A stretch of DNA of 64,000 bases from Streptomyces sp. R302 (lineage in GTDB: Bacteria; Actinomycetota; Actinomycetes; Streptomycetales; Streptomycetaceae), in assembly GCF_012927245.1 (NCBI RefSeq), contig NZ_JABBGE010000001.1:1224274-1288273 (forward strand). The letters run 5' to 3'. Made by a program: the position numbers and the translations under genes. Within the stretch, counting starts at the first letter, position 1. The number at the start of each line of letters is the position of its first letter. The notes under the pieces were generated by a model. The model did not search any database, was not told the DNA's origin, and was given only the letters and a program-made list of their open reading frames with translations. Shown here piece by piece: positions 17,317 through 25,895 of the stretch.

Positions 17317-17930
17317 CCTCACCCGAACAGCCCACCGACGGGGTGCCCGTCCTCACCGAGGACGACGGAGGCGGTACGGAGAGCGAGCGGGTCCGCCGCT
17401 TCTGGGCCGTCCGCCGCGTCCCCGCCGCCCTGCTCGCCGCCGTCGTCCTCGGCGGCGCGGGGCTGCTCCTCTACGACGTGGCCGCCGTCCGGGCCGACCG
17501 GACCGCCATGAGCTGGCGGCGCGAGCTCGCCGACGACCTCGCCACCCGGCCCCTCGACGACGCCGGGACCCTCGCGATCGCCGCCGGCGCCGTCCTCCTC
17601 GGCGTCTGGCTCCTCGTCCTGGCCTCCACCCCCGGCCTGCGCTCGGTCCTCCCCATGCGCCGCACCCACCCCGACGTCCGCGCCGGACTCGACCGGGAGG
17701 CCGCCGCGCTCGCCCTGCGCGACCGGGCCATGGAGGTCTCCGGGGTGCAGTCCGTGAAGGTCAGGGTCGGCCGCGCCAAGGTCGGCGTCCGGGCCGTCTC
17801 CCACTTCCGCCCGCTCGACGACGTCCGCGCCGACGTCGAGTCCGTCCTCACCGACGGCGTCGAGGAGCTCGGGCTCGCCCACCGGCCCACGCTGACCGTA
17901 CGGGTGGACCGACCGTCCAAGAAGGGGTGA
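17313..17930 (+). CDS. DUF6286 membrane protein of the Asp23 operon
   Basis: The 205-aa protein starts at ATG 17313, overlapping the previous stop by four bases. Two membrane helices are visible, about residues 33-51 (VPAALLAAVVLGGAGLLLY) and 84-106 (LAIAAGAVLLGVWLLVLAS). A cytoplasmic C-terminal domain with an Asp23-like ending follows (VSGVQSVKVRVGRAKVGVRA, PTLTVRV). This arrangement is that of DUF6286 proteins that occur beside AmaP in actinobacteria. It ends in GTGA, possibly coupled to the next gene. Confidence 0.85.
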   Translation: MTSPEQPTDGVPVLTEDDGGGTESERVRRFWAVRRVPAALLAAVVLGGAGLLLYDVAAVRADRTAMSWRRELADDLATRPLDDAGTLAIAAGAVLLGVWLLVLASTPGLRSVLPMRRTHPDVRAGLDREAAALALRDRAMEVSGVQSVKVRVGRAKVGVRAVSHFRPLDDVRADVESVLTDGVEELGLAHRPTLTVRVDRPSKKG

Positions 17931-17935
17931 GGCCC

Positions 17936-18535
17936 GTGCACGCACCGGTCACCGCCGTCCTCCGGCGCGTCAACCGCGCCCTGCTCGGCCTCGCCGGGCT
18001 GCTCCTCGTCCTCGCCGGCGGCGCCGTCCTCGCCGCGGGACTCGACCTGCCCGTACCGTCCTGGTGGCCCTGGTCGGGCCCCGACGACGTGCTCCTGACC
18101 GCCGCCCGCCGGCAGCGGTGGCGTGGGGAGGGCTGGTGGTGGCCGACGGTCATCGCCGTCCTCGGCGTCCTCGTCCTGCTCGCCCTGTGGTGGCTCATCG
18201 CCCAGTTCCGCCGGGCCCGGCTCACCGAGGTCCTGGTCGACACCGGCGACGGCGACGCCGCCGTGCTGCGCGGCCGGGCCCTGGAGAGCGTCCTGGAGGC
18301 GGACGCCGCCGCGCAGGAGGGCGTCGCCCAGGCCCGGGTCGCCCTCACCGGCCGCCGCACCGCCCCCCGTACCCGGGTCGCGCTCCTCCTGGAGCCGTAC
18401 GCCTCCCCCGGCGAGGCGCTGGCCGGGCTCGGCGGCGAGGCCCTGGCACGCGCGCGTACGTCCGCGGGCCTGGCCGCCCTGCCCACCGAGGCCCGGCTCC
18501 GCGCGGTCAAGCACCACGCCCGCCGGGTGACCTGA
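17936..18535 (+). CDS. amaP: Alkaline-shock membrane anchor protein AmaP
   Basis: The last gene of the Asp23 operon. From GTG 17936, which has AAGGGG eight bases before it, the product is 199 aa; GTG 17927, overlapping the upstream stop, is the alternative. Two N-terminal helices are clear: VNRALLGLAGLLLVLAGGAVL near residues 11-31 and WWPTVIAVLGVLVLLALWWLI near 65-85. The soluble remainder includes LEADAAAQEGVAQARVALTG near residue 120. AmaP anchors Asp23 to the membrane in Staphylococcus aureus; the same role is inferred here from the gene set. Confidence 0.88.
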   Translation: MHAPVTAVLRRVNRALLGLAGLLLVLAGGAVLAAGLDLPVPSWWPWSGPDDVLLTAARRQRWRGEGWWWPTVIAVLGVLVLLALWWLIAQFRRARLTEVLVDTGDGDAAVLRGRALESVLEADAAAQEGVAQARVALTGRRTAPRTRVALLLEPYASPGEALAGLGGEALARARTSAGLAALPTEARLRAVKHHARRVT

Positions 18536-18547
18536 GACGGCCTGCGG

Positions 18548-19303
18548 TCAGAAGCCGTGCCGGGCGCCGCCGTCCACCGGCAGCATCACGCCCGTCAGAT
18601 AGGACGCGGCGGGGGAGAGGAGGAAGGCGGCCGTGCGGCCGAACTCCTCCGGGGTGCCGTAGCGGCGCAGCGGGATCCTCGCCTCGTTCGCCGCCCGGGC
18701 CGCCTCCGCGTCGCCGGAGAGCGCGTCGAGCTGCCGCGCCCGGTCCGTGTCGATCCGGCTCGGCAGCAGGCCGACCACCCGGATCCCGCGCGGGCCCAGG
18801 TCGGCGGAGAGGGACTTGGCGAAGCCGGCGAGCCCGGGACGCAGCCCGTTGGAGATGCTCAGGCCCGCGATCGGCTCGTACACCGAGCCGGACAGGACGA
18901 AGCCGATCACGCCGCCCTCGCCCAGCGTCTCGGCCGCCGCCCGGGCGAGCCGCACCGCGCCGAGGAAGACGGTGCCGAAGGCCGCCGTCCACTGCTCGTC
19001 GGTGTTGTCCGCGCCGAAGCCCGGCGGCGGGCCGCCGACGCTGATCAGGATGCCGTCGAGGGCGCCGAAGCGGGCGCGGGCCTCCGCGATCAGCCGGGCC
19101 GGGGTCTCCGGGTCGTCGTTGTCGGCGGCCAGCCCCGCCGCCCCCTCGCCCAGCTCGGCGACGGCCGCCGCGACGGCATCCTCGTGGCGGCCGGTGACCA
19201 GCACCCGGGCGCCCTCGGCGAGCAGCGCCTCCGCGGTGGCCCGGCCCAGCCCCCGGGTCGCGCCGGTGACGACGTACACGCGGTCCTTCAGTCCAAGATC
19301 CAT
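18548..19303 (-). CDS. SDR-family protein with a degenerate active site
   Basis: The 251-aa protein has the Rossmann motif TGATRGLGRA near residues 13-22 and an SDR-like layout to the end. The catalytic YxxxK is not present: where YSASKAA-like sequence is expected after the active-site serine region, it reads SISNGLRPGLAGFAK. Tyr and Lys therefore appear replaced by Ser and Arg. This fits a recognised SDR-like subgroup that lacks a full catalytic tetrad. The C-terminal LTGVMLPVDGGARHGF is typical of SDRs. It lies four bases downstream of the GH15 stop on the same strand. Confidence 0.88.
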   Translation of the reverse strand: MDLGLKDRVYVVTGATRGLGRATAEALLAEGARVLVTGRHEDAVAAAVAELGEGAAGLAADNDDPETPARLIAEARARFGALDGILISVGGPPPGFGADNTDEQWTAAFGTVFLGAVRLARAAAETLGEGGVIGFVLSGSVYEPIAGLSISNGLRPGLAGFAKSLSADLGPRGIRVVGLLPSRIDTDRARQLDALSGDAEAARAANEARIPLRRYGTPEEFGRTAAFLLSPAASYLTGVMLPVDGGARHGF

Positions 19304-19307
19304 GGGC

Positions 19308-21092
19308 CTATCCTGCCGCCTCGTCCCCGGCCAGCGCGAGTGCCGTACCCGCCAGGCCGATGTGGCTGAAGGCCTGTGGGAAGTTGCCGAGTTGCCGGCC
19401 CGCCACCGGGTCGTACTCCTCCGCCAGCAGCCCCACGTCGTTGGCGAGCCCCACCAGGCGCTCGAAGAGCTCCCGGGCCTCGGCGGGGCGCCCGGTCATC
19501 CGCAGGGCGTCGGCCAGCCAGAAGGAGCAGACGAGGAAGGCGCCCTCCCGCCCGGGCAGCCCGTCGACCGCGCCCGAGTCGGGGCTGTAGCGGCGCAGCA
19601 GGCCCCGGTGGGTGAGCTCGGCGCGCACCGCGTCCACCGTGCCGACCACCCGGGGGTCGTCCGGCGGCAGGAAGCCGACCCGCGGGATGAGCAGGGTGGC
19701 GGCGTCGAGCTCCCGCGAGCCGTACGCCTGGGTGAAGGTGTTCCGCCCGGGGTCGTACGCCCGCGCGCAGACCTCGGCGTGGATCTCGTCGCGCAGCGCC
19801 CGCCAGCGGCCCGGCTCGCCGGGCAGCGAGGGGTCCGCCTCCAGGGTGCGCACCGCCCGGTCGGCGGCGACCCAGGCCATCACCTTGGAGTGGGTGAAGT
19901 GGCGGCGGGGGCCGCGGACCTCCCACAGCCCCTCGTCGGGTTCGCGCCAGTGCGACTCCAGGAAGCCGAGCAGGCTCAGCTGGAGGTTCCAGGCGTGCCG
20001 CTCGGCGGGGATGCCCGCCTCCCGGGCGAGGTACAGGGTGTCCATGACCTCGCCGTACACGTCGAGCTGGAACTGCTCCACGGCCGCGTTCCCGATCCGT
20101 ACGGGGGTCGAGTCGGCGTAGCCGCGCAGCCAGGGCAGCGCGGTCTCGGGCAGCCGCCGCTCGCCGGCGGGGCCGTACATGATCTGGAGGTCGGCGGGGT
20201 CGCCGGCGACGGAGCGGAGCAGCCAGTCGCGCCAGGCGGCGGCCTCGTCGGCGTATCCGGCGGCGAGCAGGGCGCCGAGGGTGAGGGAGGAGTCGCGCAG
20301 CCAGCAGGCCCGGTAGTCCCAGTTCCGCACCCCGCCGATCTCCTCCGGCAGGGAGGTGGTGGGGGCGGCGACGATCCCGCCGGTGGGGGCGTAGGTGAGC
20401 GCCTTGAGGGTGATGAGGGAGCGGACCACGGTGTCCCGGTGCGGCCCCCGGTAGGCGCAGCGGGCGGCCCATTCCCGCCAGTCGGCGAGCGAGTGCTCCA
20501 GGGACTCGAAGGGGTCGACGAGGGCGGGCCGCCGCTCGTGGGAGGGGTGCCAGGTGAGGACGAAGGCGACCTGTTCGCCGGCGGTGACGGTGAAGGAGGA
20601 GCAGGTGGCGTACTGCTGACCCCAGGTCTTGACCTGCGGCTCGCTCCGCAGCCAGACGGCGTCGGGCCCGGCGACCGCGACCCGGTGCCCCTCGGACTTC
20701 CGCACCCACGGCACGATCGAGCCGTAGTCGAAGCGGAGGCGGAGCACGGCGCCCATCTCGACGCGGCCGCGGACGCCCTCGACGATCCGTACGACGTCCG
20801 GGGCGCGGTCCCGCTGGGGCATGAAGTCGGTGACCTTGACGGTGCCGGTGCGGGTCTCCCAGAGGGTCTCCAGGACCAGGGAGTCGTCGAGGTAGCGGCG
20901 GGAGGAGCAGGTGGTGGCGCCCAGGGGGGCGATCCGCCAGTGGCCGTTGTCCTCGTCGCCGAGGAGGGCGGCGAAGCAGGCGGCGGAGTCGAATCGGGGC
21001 AGGCACAGCCAGTCGATCGAACCGTCGCGTCCGACGAGCGCGGCGGTCTGGAGATCGCCGATCAGGGCGTAGTCGTCGATGCGTCGGGTCAC
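19308..21092 (-). CDS. Glycoside hydrolase family 15 protein (glucoamylase/trehalase-like)
   Basis: This 594-aa cytoplasmic protein begins with the GH15 trehalase-like N-terminal domain (IDDYALIGDLQTAALVGRDGSIDWLCLPRFDS in parts, residues 5-35). It continues with the alpha/alpha-barrel, including GGVRNWDYRACWLRDSSLT near residues 312-330 and SHWREPDEGLWEVRGPRRHFTHSKVMAW across about 395-425. These are conserved around the two catalytic acids of the family. Known members hydrolyse trehalose or short alpha-glucans. No signal peptide is seen. It precedes the SDR-like gene and may be co-transcribed with it. Confidence 0.92.
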   Translation of the reverse strand: MTRRIDDYALIGDLQTAALVGRDGSIDWLCLPRFDSAACFAALLGDEDNGHWRIAPLGATTCSSRRYLDDSLVLETLWETRTGTVKVTDFMPQRDRAPDVVRIVEGVRGRVEMGAVLRLRFDYGSIVPWVRKSEGHRVAVAGPDAVWLRSEPQVKTWGQQYATCSSFTVTAGEQVAFVLTWHPSHERRPALVDPFESLEHSLADWREWAARCAYRGPHRDTVVRSLITLKALTYAPTGGIVAAPTTSLPEEIGGVRNWDYRACWLRDSSLTLGALLAAGYADEAAAWRDWLLRSVAGDPADLQIMYGPAGERRLPETALPWLRGYADSTPVRIGNAAVEQFQLDVYGEVMDTLYLAREAGIPAERHAWNLQLSLLGFLESHWREPDEGLWEVRGPRRHFTHSKVMAWVAADRAVRTLEADPSLPGEPGRWRALRDEIHAEVCARAYDPGRNTFTQAYGSRELDAATLLIPRVGFLPPDDPRVVGTVDAVRAELTHRGLLRRYSPDSGAVDGLPGREGAFLVCSFWLADALRMTGRPAEARELFERLVGLANDVGLLAEEYDPVAGRQLGNFPQAFSHIGLAGTALALAGDEAAG

Positions 21093-21136
21093 GCTCTGGG
21101 CTGTTCCCGGAAGCGACGGCGGTCAATCAGCGGGCC

Positions 21137-21979
21137 CTACGTGGCCTGGATCGCGTCGCCGGCCTCTTGCGGGGCCGCCGGGGTCGTCCCGTCGCCGTCG
21201 CCGTGGTCCCCGTCGCTTCCGTCGGCGGCGCCCTCCGCTTCGCGGTCGCGCTTCTCGCGGCGTACGAGGACGAGCCAGCCGACCGGTACGCCGGCGGCGA
21301 AGAGCCACCACTGGACCGCGTACGCCATGTGCGCGCCGATCGAGTCGTGGTCGGGCTCGGGGATCTGTTCGGGGGAGCCGCCGGCCGACGCGGGCGCGGT
21401 CTGCTCGATGTAGCCGCCGAGCACCTCGCGGCCGATGAGCTCGGCCTGCTGGGCGCTGCTGATGAGCATCACCTGACGGTCCGGCAGGCCCTTGAGGTCC
21501 TTGATGCCGCTGGCGCCGGTGGTCTCGTCGGCCTTGAGCCGGCCGGTGACGGTGACCCGGCCGCGGGGGGCGGGCGGGACCTCGGGGTAGTCGCGCTGGT
21601 TGGCGGCGCCGGGCACCCAGCCGCGGTTGACCAGGACGATCCGGCCGTCCTGGAGGACCAGCGGGGTGAGCACGTGCGCGCCGACCCGGTCGTCGGAGGA
21701 GGTACGGCGGCGGACGACGACCTCGTGCGCGGTGTCGAAGGTGCCGGTGGCGGTGACCCGGCGCCAGTAGTCGGCGCGGGGGACGGCGTGCCCGGGGGAG
21801 GTGAGCTCCTCGACGGGGACCGGCGCGGCCTTCAGGTTGTCCGCGATCAGGGTGTTCTGGGCGACCCGGCGTTCGTGCCGGTGGAACTGCCAGAAGCCCA
21901 GCTCGATCATCACGGGGATGAGGACGAGGGCGACGAGGGTGAGGATCACCCACTGCCGGGACAACAGGAAGCGGTACAC
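21137..21979 (-). CDS. SURF1 family protein
   Basis: From GTG 21977-21979 the product is 280 aa. It has an N-terminal transmembrane helix (WVILTLVALVLIPVMIELGFW, about residues 10-30) followed by the SURF1 hallmark FWQFHRHERR. The extracytoplasmic domain contains LVNRGWVPG near 119. A second helix lies near the C-terminus (YAVQWWLFAAGVPVGWLVLV, about 220-240), followed by an acidic Asp/Gly-rich tail. SURF1 assists cytochrome c oxidase assembly and haem delivery. Longer upstream starts run into sequence unlike the family. Confidence 0.9.
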   Translation of the reverse strand: MYRFLLSRQWVILTLVALVLIPVMIELGFWQFHRHERRVAQNTLIADNLKAAPVPVEELTSPGHAVPRADYWRRVTATGTFDTAHEVVVRRRTSSDDRVGAHVLTPLVLQDGRIVLVNRGWVPGAANQRDYPEVPPAPRGRVTVTGRLKADETTGASGIKDLKGLPDRQVMLISSAQQAELIGREVLGGYIEQTAPASAGGSPEQIPEPDHDSIGAHMAYAVQWWLFAAGVPVGWLVLVRREKRDREAEGAADGSDGDHGDGDGTTPAAPQEAGDAIQAT

Positions 21980-22077
21980 CCCACGACCGTACGACACGGG
22001 CGTGGGGCGTCCGCACACCGGGTCGGGTGACCGGCGCCACCCGTCCAGGATCGTTTCTTCGTCAGGGGACCGGGGGC

Positions 22078-22311
22078 TCACACCCGGTCGACGATGCCCG
22101 CCTTCCCCTCGGCGCGGGCGCAGTGGGCGCCGCAGTACCACTTCCCGTCGGCCTCGACGCCCTGTCCGATGATCTGGACCCGGCAGTGCTCACAGATGGG
22201 CGCCATGCGGTGGATGGCGCAGGAGAAGCAGTCGAAGACGTGCACCGCGCCCTGCGCGTGCACCTCGAAGGACATGCCGTAATCGTTTCCGCAGACCTCA
22301 CAACGTGCCAT
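22078..22311 (-). CDS. Small cysteine-rich, zinc-ribbon-like protein
   Basis: The 77-aa protein has paired cysteines: CEVC (4-7), CFSC (28-31), CEHC (40-43) and CGAHC (60-64), together with His residues at 18, 24, 34 and 62. This suggests a two-site zinc-binding or LIM/metallothionein-like fold. It is conserved in actinobacteria as far as I recall, but no function is established. It lies 64 bp after the exonuclease gene's stop region on the same strand and 98 bp before SURF1. The spacing does not prove an operon. Confidence 0.82.
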   Translation of the reverse strand: MARCEVCGNDYGMSFEVHAQGAVHVFDCFSCAIHRMAPICEHCRVQIIGQGVEADGKWYCGAHCARAEGKAGIVDRV

Positions 22312-22375
22312 GCGCCACAGGGTGGTGCCCCGGGGGCCGCGCGCGCCGCGCGGCGCGCCCGCCGGGGGCGGGGTG

Positions 22376-23350
22376 TCACCCGTCTGCCGGGGCCACGTCC
22401 CGCAGCAGATGGGCGTAGGCGGCCTCGTCGACGATCGGGGTCCCGAAGGCCTTCGCCTTGACCGTCTTGGAGGTGGCGGAGTCCGGGTCGTTGGTGACCA
22501 GCAGGCTGGTGAGCCGGGAGACGGAGGTGGCGACGTGCAGCCCGGCCTCGACCGTGCGGTCCTCCAGGAGCTCGCGGTCGACGGAGGTGTCGCCGGAGAA
22601 GGCCACCCGCATGCCCTGCTTGAGCGGCTTGTCGCTCTCGTACCGGCCGGGGTTGGGGTACGGGCAGGCGGGCCGCTTCCGGGAGGGGCGCCAGCTCCCC
22701 GCCCCGTACGAGGACTGGCGGCCGATCAGCGGGCGGGCCGGCGCCGACGCCCATTCGGTGAGCGGCCGGCATTCGAGGAGCGGCAGTCGCACGCCCCGCT
22801 CGGCCGCCGCGTGGAGGCTGGGGCGGAAGGCCTCGGCGAGCACGCGCGCGTCGTCGAGGGCGTCGTGCGCGCGCTGCTGCACCACACCGAAGTGGGCGGC
22901 GAGCGTGGCCAGCTTGTGGTTGGGCAGCGGCAGCGCCAGCTCCTTGGCGAGGGCGATCGTGCACAGCCGCTGCTTGACGGGCGCGGTCCGCTCGGCGCGC
23001 GCGTACTCCCTGGCGATCATCTGCCAGTCGAACATGGCGTTGTGCGCGACGAGGACGCGGCCGTCGAGGCGGGCCGAGAACTCCTCGGCGATCTGCGCGA
23101 AGAGCGGTGCCCCTTCGAGGACGTCGCTGGTGAGGCCGTGGATCCAGACCGGTCCCGGGTCCCGCTCGGGGTTCACCAGTGTGTACCAGTGGTCCTCCAC
23201 CTCGCCCTGCGCGTCGAGGCGGTAGACGGCGGCGGACACGATCCGGTCGTCGCGGGCGAGACCGGTGGTCTCCACGTCGACGACCGCGTACCCCCGCGGG
23301 TAGGCGGCCGGCCACGTCGCTGCTGTCGTACGGTCGTCGAGCATGGTCAT
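22376..23350 (-). CDS. DEDDh 3'-5' exonuclease with C-terminal BRCT domain
   Basis: The 324-aa protein has an N-terminal DnaQ-like exonuclease: ExoI motif VVDVETTGL near residues 23-31, LVAHNAMFDWQMI near 98-110, and HDALDDARV near 158. This gives the DEDDh set. A BRCT domain follows at about 235-320 (MRVAFSGDTSVDRELLEDR, LVTNDPDSATSKTVKAKAFGTPI). This layout is common in actinobacteria and points to DNA proofreading or repair. The first ATG at 23348-23350 overlaps the TetR stop (ATGA); a second ATG is two codons in. Translation is likely coupled to the regulator. Confidence 0.9.
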   Translation of the reverse strand: MTMLDDRTTAATWPAAYPRGYAVVDVETTGLARDDRIVSAAVYRLDAQGEVEDHWYTLVNPERDPGPVWIHGLTSDVLEGAPLFAQIAEEFSARLDGRVLVAHNAMFDWQMIAREYARAERTAPVKQRLCTIALAKELALPLPNHKLATLAAHFGVVQQRAHDALDDARVLAEAFRPSLHAAAERGVRLPLLECRPLTEWASAPARPLIGRQSSYGAGSWRPSRKRPACPYPNPGRYESDKPLKQGMRVAFSGDTSVDRELLEDRTVEAGLHVATSVSRLTSLLVTNDPDSATSKTVKAKAFGTPIVDEAAYAHLLRDVAPADG

Positions 23351-24045
23351 TGAGAATACGGCCCGCGACCGACAGCGCCGCCCCCGCTGTCCTGAATGTC
23401 CGTGATGTCCCCTGGGGAAGGTGTCGAGGGGCCCGCCAGCAGCCCCTCCACCAGGGCGCGCACCGAGGCGGCGAAGAGCCGGTCCGGGTCGGGCGGGGCG
23501 GCCAGGGCGCGGGCGAGGAGCGGATCGGCGCCGGCCGCCCCGGCGCCCCACAGCTCCTCCTCGGCCGGCGACTGGACCGGCGCCCGCTCGCGGTTGCGCT
23601 CCACGAGCACGTAGCCGACGGCCTGGAAGGTGACCGCCCGCACCAGCTCCGCGGCCCGCTCGCCGCGCAGCCCCGCCGCGTGCGCCTCCCGGACCAGGGC
23701 CCGCTGGGCCGGCAGGAACATCCGCTCCGTCAGGCCCCGCTCGTGGACCATCGCCACCAGGTGCGGCCGCTCCCGCAGCGCCCGGCGCAGGGCGTGCGCC
23801 ACCGAGCCGATCCGCTCCACGGGCCCCTCGCCGCGCGGCCGGATCGCGCCGAGGTCGGCCACCGTCCGCTCGGCCAGCGCGTCGAGCAGCGACTCGCGGT
23901 TGCCCACGTGCCAGTAGATCGAGGTGACCGCCGTGCCGAGGGCGGCGGCGAGGCCGCGCATGGTCAGCCCGTCCGGGCCGTGCGCCCGCACCAGGGCCGC
24001 CGCCGCGTCCAGGACTTCCTCGCGGCTGAGCGTCTGGCGTGCCAT
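23347..24045 (-). CDS. TetR/AcrR family transcriptional regulator
   Basis: The 232-aa protein has a TetR N-terminal DNA-binding domain (LSREEVLDAAAALVRAHG, GLAAALGTAVTSIYWHVGNRESLLDAL, residues 6-55). Its C-terminal ligand domain resembles TetR_C-type regulators (ALRRALRERPHLV, VTFQAVGYVLVER). It is divergent from the decarboxylase/SDR/amidohydrolase operon, with a perfect TGTAACAGTGTTACA palindrome (24112-24126) between them, so it is probably the repressor of that operon. The downstream overlap with the exonuclease gene appears incidental. Confidence 0.92.
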   Translation of the reverse strand: MARQTLSREEVLDAAAALVRAHGPDGLTMRGLAAALGTAVTSIYWHVGNRESLLDALAERTVADLGAIRPRGEGPVERIGSVAHALRRALRERPHLVAMVHERGLTERMFLPAQRALVREAHAAGLRGERAAELVRAVTFQAVGYVLVERNRERAPVQSPAEEELWGAGAAGADPLLARALAAPPDPDRLFAASVRALVEGLLAGPSTPSPGDITDIQDSGGGAVGRGPYSQ

Positions 24046-24111
24046 CCGTCATCCCCCCTGACGTCCCGTCAATTCGCCGCGCCACGCGTCTTTACCCCTC
24101 CCCGGCGGCGG

Positions 24112-24126
24112 TGTAACAGTGTTACA
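24112..24126. promoter_or_regulatory. Candidate operator of the TetR regulator
   Basis: TGTAACAGTGTTACA is a perfect inverted repeat with 6-bp arms and a 3-bp centre. It lies 67 bp upstream of the tetR start and 63 bp upstream of the decarboxylase start. A possible tetR promoter (TGTTAC, 18 bp, TAAAGA on the minus strand) overlaps it. A weaker TGACG/CGTCA pair is at 24059-24071. Confidence 0.7.
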
Positions 24127-24188
24127 GGCCTTCGCCCCGGTACGTCCGGGAGGCCGGGGGCCGTATCCGTCCGGAAGGGTGGTACGAC

Positions 24189-24995
24189 ATGGCACGAGTA
24201 CGGTACGGGGCGCGCACCGAGGCGGAGGGCGCCGCCGCCCGGGCTGCCGCGGCGAGGCTCCCCGACATCTGGTCCACCGGCGTCGTCGCCGTCTGGGAGA
24301 CCGACCCCGACGCGGTGGCGGCGGTCCTGCCGCCGCCGCTGGGGCCCACCGGGCGCCCCCTCGTCCGGGTCACGATCAGCAAGGTCGACCTGCCCGGCTA
24401 CCCCCTGGGCGCCGGCTCGGTCTCGGTGGCCGCCGCCCACGGCGACACCGAGGGCTGGTACCCGCTGGTCATGCCGATGACCCACGAGCGGGCCCTGATC
24501 GGCGGCCGCGAGGTCTTCGGCGAGCCGAAGAAGCTCGGCGAGGTCGTCGTGGAGCGCGACGGGATCGTGGTCGGCGCCCGGCTCGCCCGGCACGGCATCG
24601 CCTTCGTCGAGGTCCGCGGCGCCGTCTCGGGGCCGCTCCCCGTCCCGGGACCGGCCGAGAAGACCGACTTCTACTTCAAGTTCCTGCCCGGCGTGGACGG
24701 TTCCGGCTTCGACGCCGACCCGGTCCTCGTCCACTGCCTCCGCCGCGAGAAGGTCAGGAAGCTGGAGCGGATCACCGGCGACGTCGTCCTGCGCGAGTCG
24801 ATGTACGACCCCGTCGCCGACCTCCCGGTCCGCCGGCTCGTCGAGATCACCCTCGGCGAGAAGACCTCCGACCAGCGCGGCCGGGTCGCCGAACGGGTCT
24901 CCGCCGAGGCCCTGCTGCCCTACGTCCACCAGCGCTACGACGACCCCGCGCAGATCCTCGACGGCCCCCCGGAAGGAAGTGCCCGATGGAGCTGA
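24189..24995 (+). CDS. Acetoacetate decarboxylase family protein
   Basis: The 268-aa protein belongs to the acetoacetate decarboxylase (ADC) superfamily. The region VMPMTHERALIGGREVFGEPKKLGEV in parts (about residues 94-119) contains the paired lysines that in ADC provide the Schiff-base Lys. Further ADC-like strands follow (FYFKFLPGVDGSGFDADP, LRREKVRKLERITGDV). Many family members are not decarboxylases but lyases or dehydratases with the same fold, so the reaction is open. It is the first gene of a four-gene operon facing a TetR gene. Its stop overlaps the SDR start by ten bases. Confidence 0.88.
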   Translation: MARVRYGARTEAEGAAARAAAARLPDIWSTGVVAVWETDPDAVAAVLPPPLGPTGRPLVRVTISKVDLPGYPLGAGSVSVAAAHGDTEGWYPLVMPMTHERALIGGREVFGEPKKLGEVVVERDGIVVGARLARHGIAFVEVRGAVSGPLPVPGPAEKTDFYFKFLPGVDGSGFDADPVLVHCLRREKVRKLERITGDVVLRESMYDPVADLPVRRLVEITLGEKTSDQRGRVAERVSAEALLPYVHQRYDDPAQILDGPPEGSARWS

Positions 24996-25870
24996 GGGAG
25001 GGACAGGTCGCCGTCGTCACCGGCGCCGCGAGCGGCATCGGGCGGGCGATGGCCCGCCGCTTTGCCGCCGAGGGCCTCGCGGTCGTCCTCGGCGACGTCG
25101 AGCAGGGGCCGCTCGCCGAGACCGCCGACGAACTCATGGACGGCGGCGCGCAGATCCTCGCCCGTACCGTCGACGTCTCCGACCCGGACGCCGTACGGGC
25201 CTTCGCCGACGCCGCCTTCGACACCTTCGGCGCCGTCCACGTCCTCTGCAACAACGCGGGCGTCGGCTCCGGCGCCGAGGGCCGCATGTGGGAGCACGAG
25301 CCCAACGACTGGAAATGGGCCTTCTCCGTCAACGTCTGGGGCGTCTTCCACGGCATCCAGGCCTTCGTCCCCCGCATGCTCGCGAGCGGCGAACCCGGCC
25401 ACGTCGTCAACACCTCCTCCGGCGACGGCGGCATCGCCCCGCTGCCCACGGCCTCCGTCTACGCGGTCACCAAGGCCGCCGTCGTCACCATGACCGAGTC
25501 CCTCTACGCCCATCTGAAGGCGGAGCACGCGCGCGTGGGCGCCTCCGTCCTCTTCCCCGGGCCCCACATGCTCCGCACCGGCCTGTGGGAGTCGCACCGC
25601 AACCGGCCCGAGCGGTACGCCAAGGAGCGCCCGCGCCGCACCCCGTACCGCTCGCTCGACCAGTGGGAGGCCGCCATGAAGGAGGCCGGCCACGAGATCG
25701 CCTTCACCCCGGTGGAGGAGGTCGCCGAGCACGTCGTCGAGGGGATCAGGGCCGACCGGTTCTGGATGCTCCCGGCGAGCGAGCACAGCGACCGGCAGAT
25801 CCGGGCGCGCTCCCGCTCGATGCTCGACCGCGCGAACCCGACCTATCTGGAGAGCTTCATCCTCGACTGA
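24986..25870 (+). CDS. SDR-family oxidoreductase (classical)
   Basis: The 294-aa protein starts at ATG 24986, inside the end of the decarboxylase-like gene, behind GGAAGGAAG. It has TGAASGIGRA near residues 13-22, CNNAGVGSG near 89, active-site Ser in NTSSGDGG near 137, and YAVTKAAVV near 152, so the catalytic Tyr and Lys are intact. The longer C-terminus (WESHRNRPERYAKE onward) is a substrate-region extension. It probably oxidises or reduces a hydroxyl/keto group of the operon's unknown substrate. Confidence 0.92.
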   Translation: MELREGQVAVVTGAASGIGRAMARRFAAEGLAVVLGDVEQGPLAETADELMDGGAQILARTVDVSDPDAVRAFADAAFDTFGAVHVLCNNAGVGSGAEGRMWEHEPNDWKWAFSVNVWGVFHGIQAFVPRMLASGEPGHVVNTSSGDGGIAPLPTASVYAVTKAAVVTMTESLYAHLKAEHARVGASVLFPGPHMLRTGLWESHRNRPERYAKERPRRTPYRSLDQWEAAMKEAGHEIAFTPVEEVAEHVVEGIRADRFWMLPASEHSDRQIRARSRSMLDRANPTYLESFILD

Positions 25871-25895
25871 CCGGCCTGAGGGGGCTGTGCGCACC

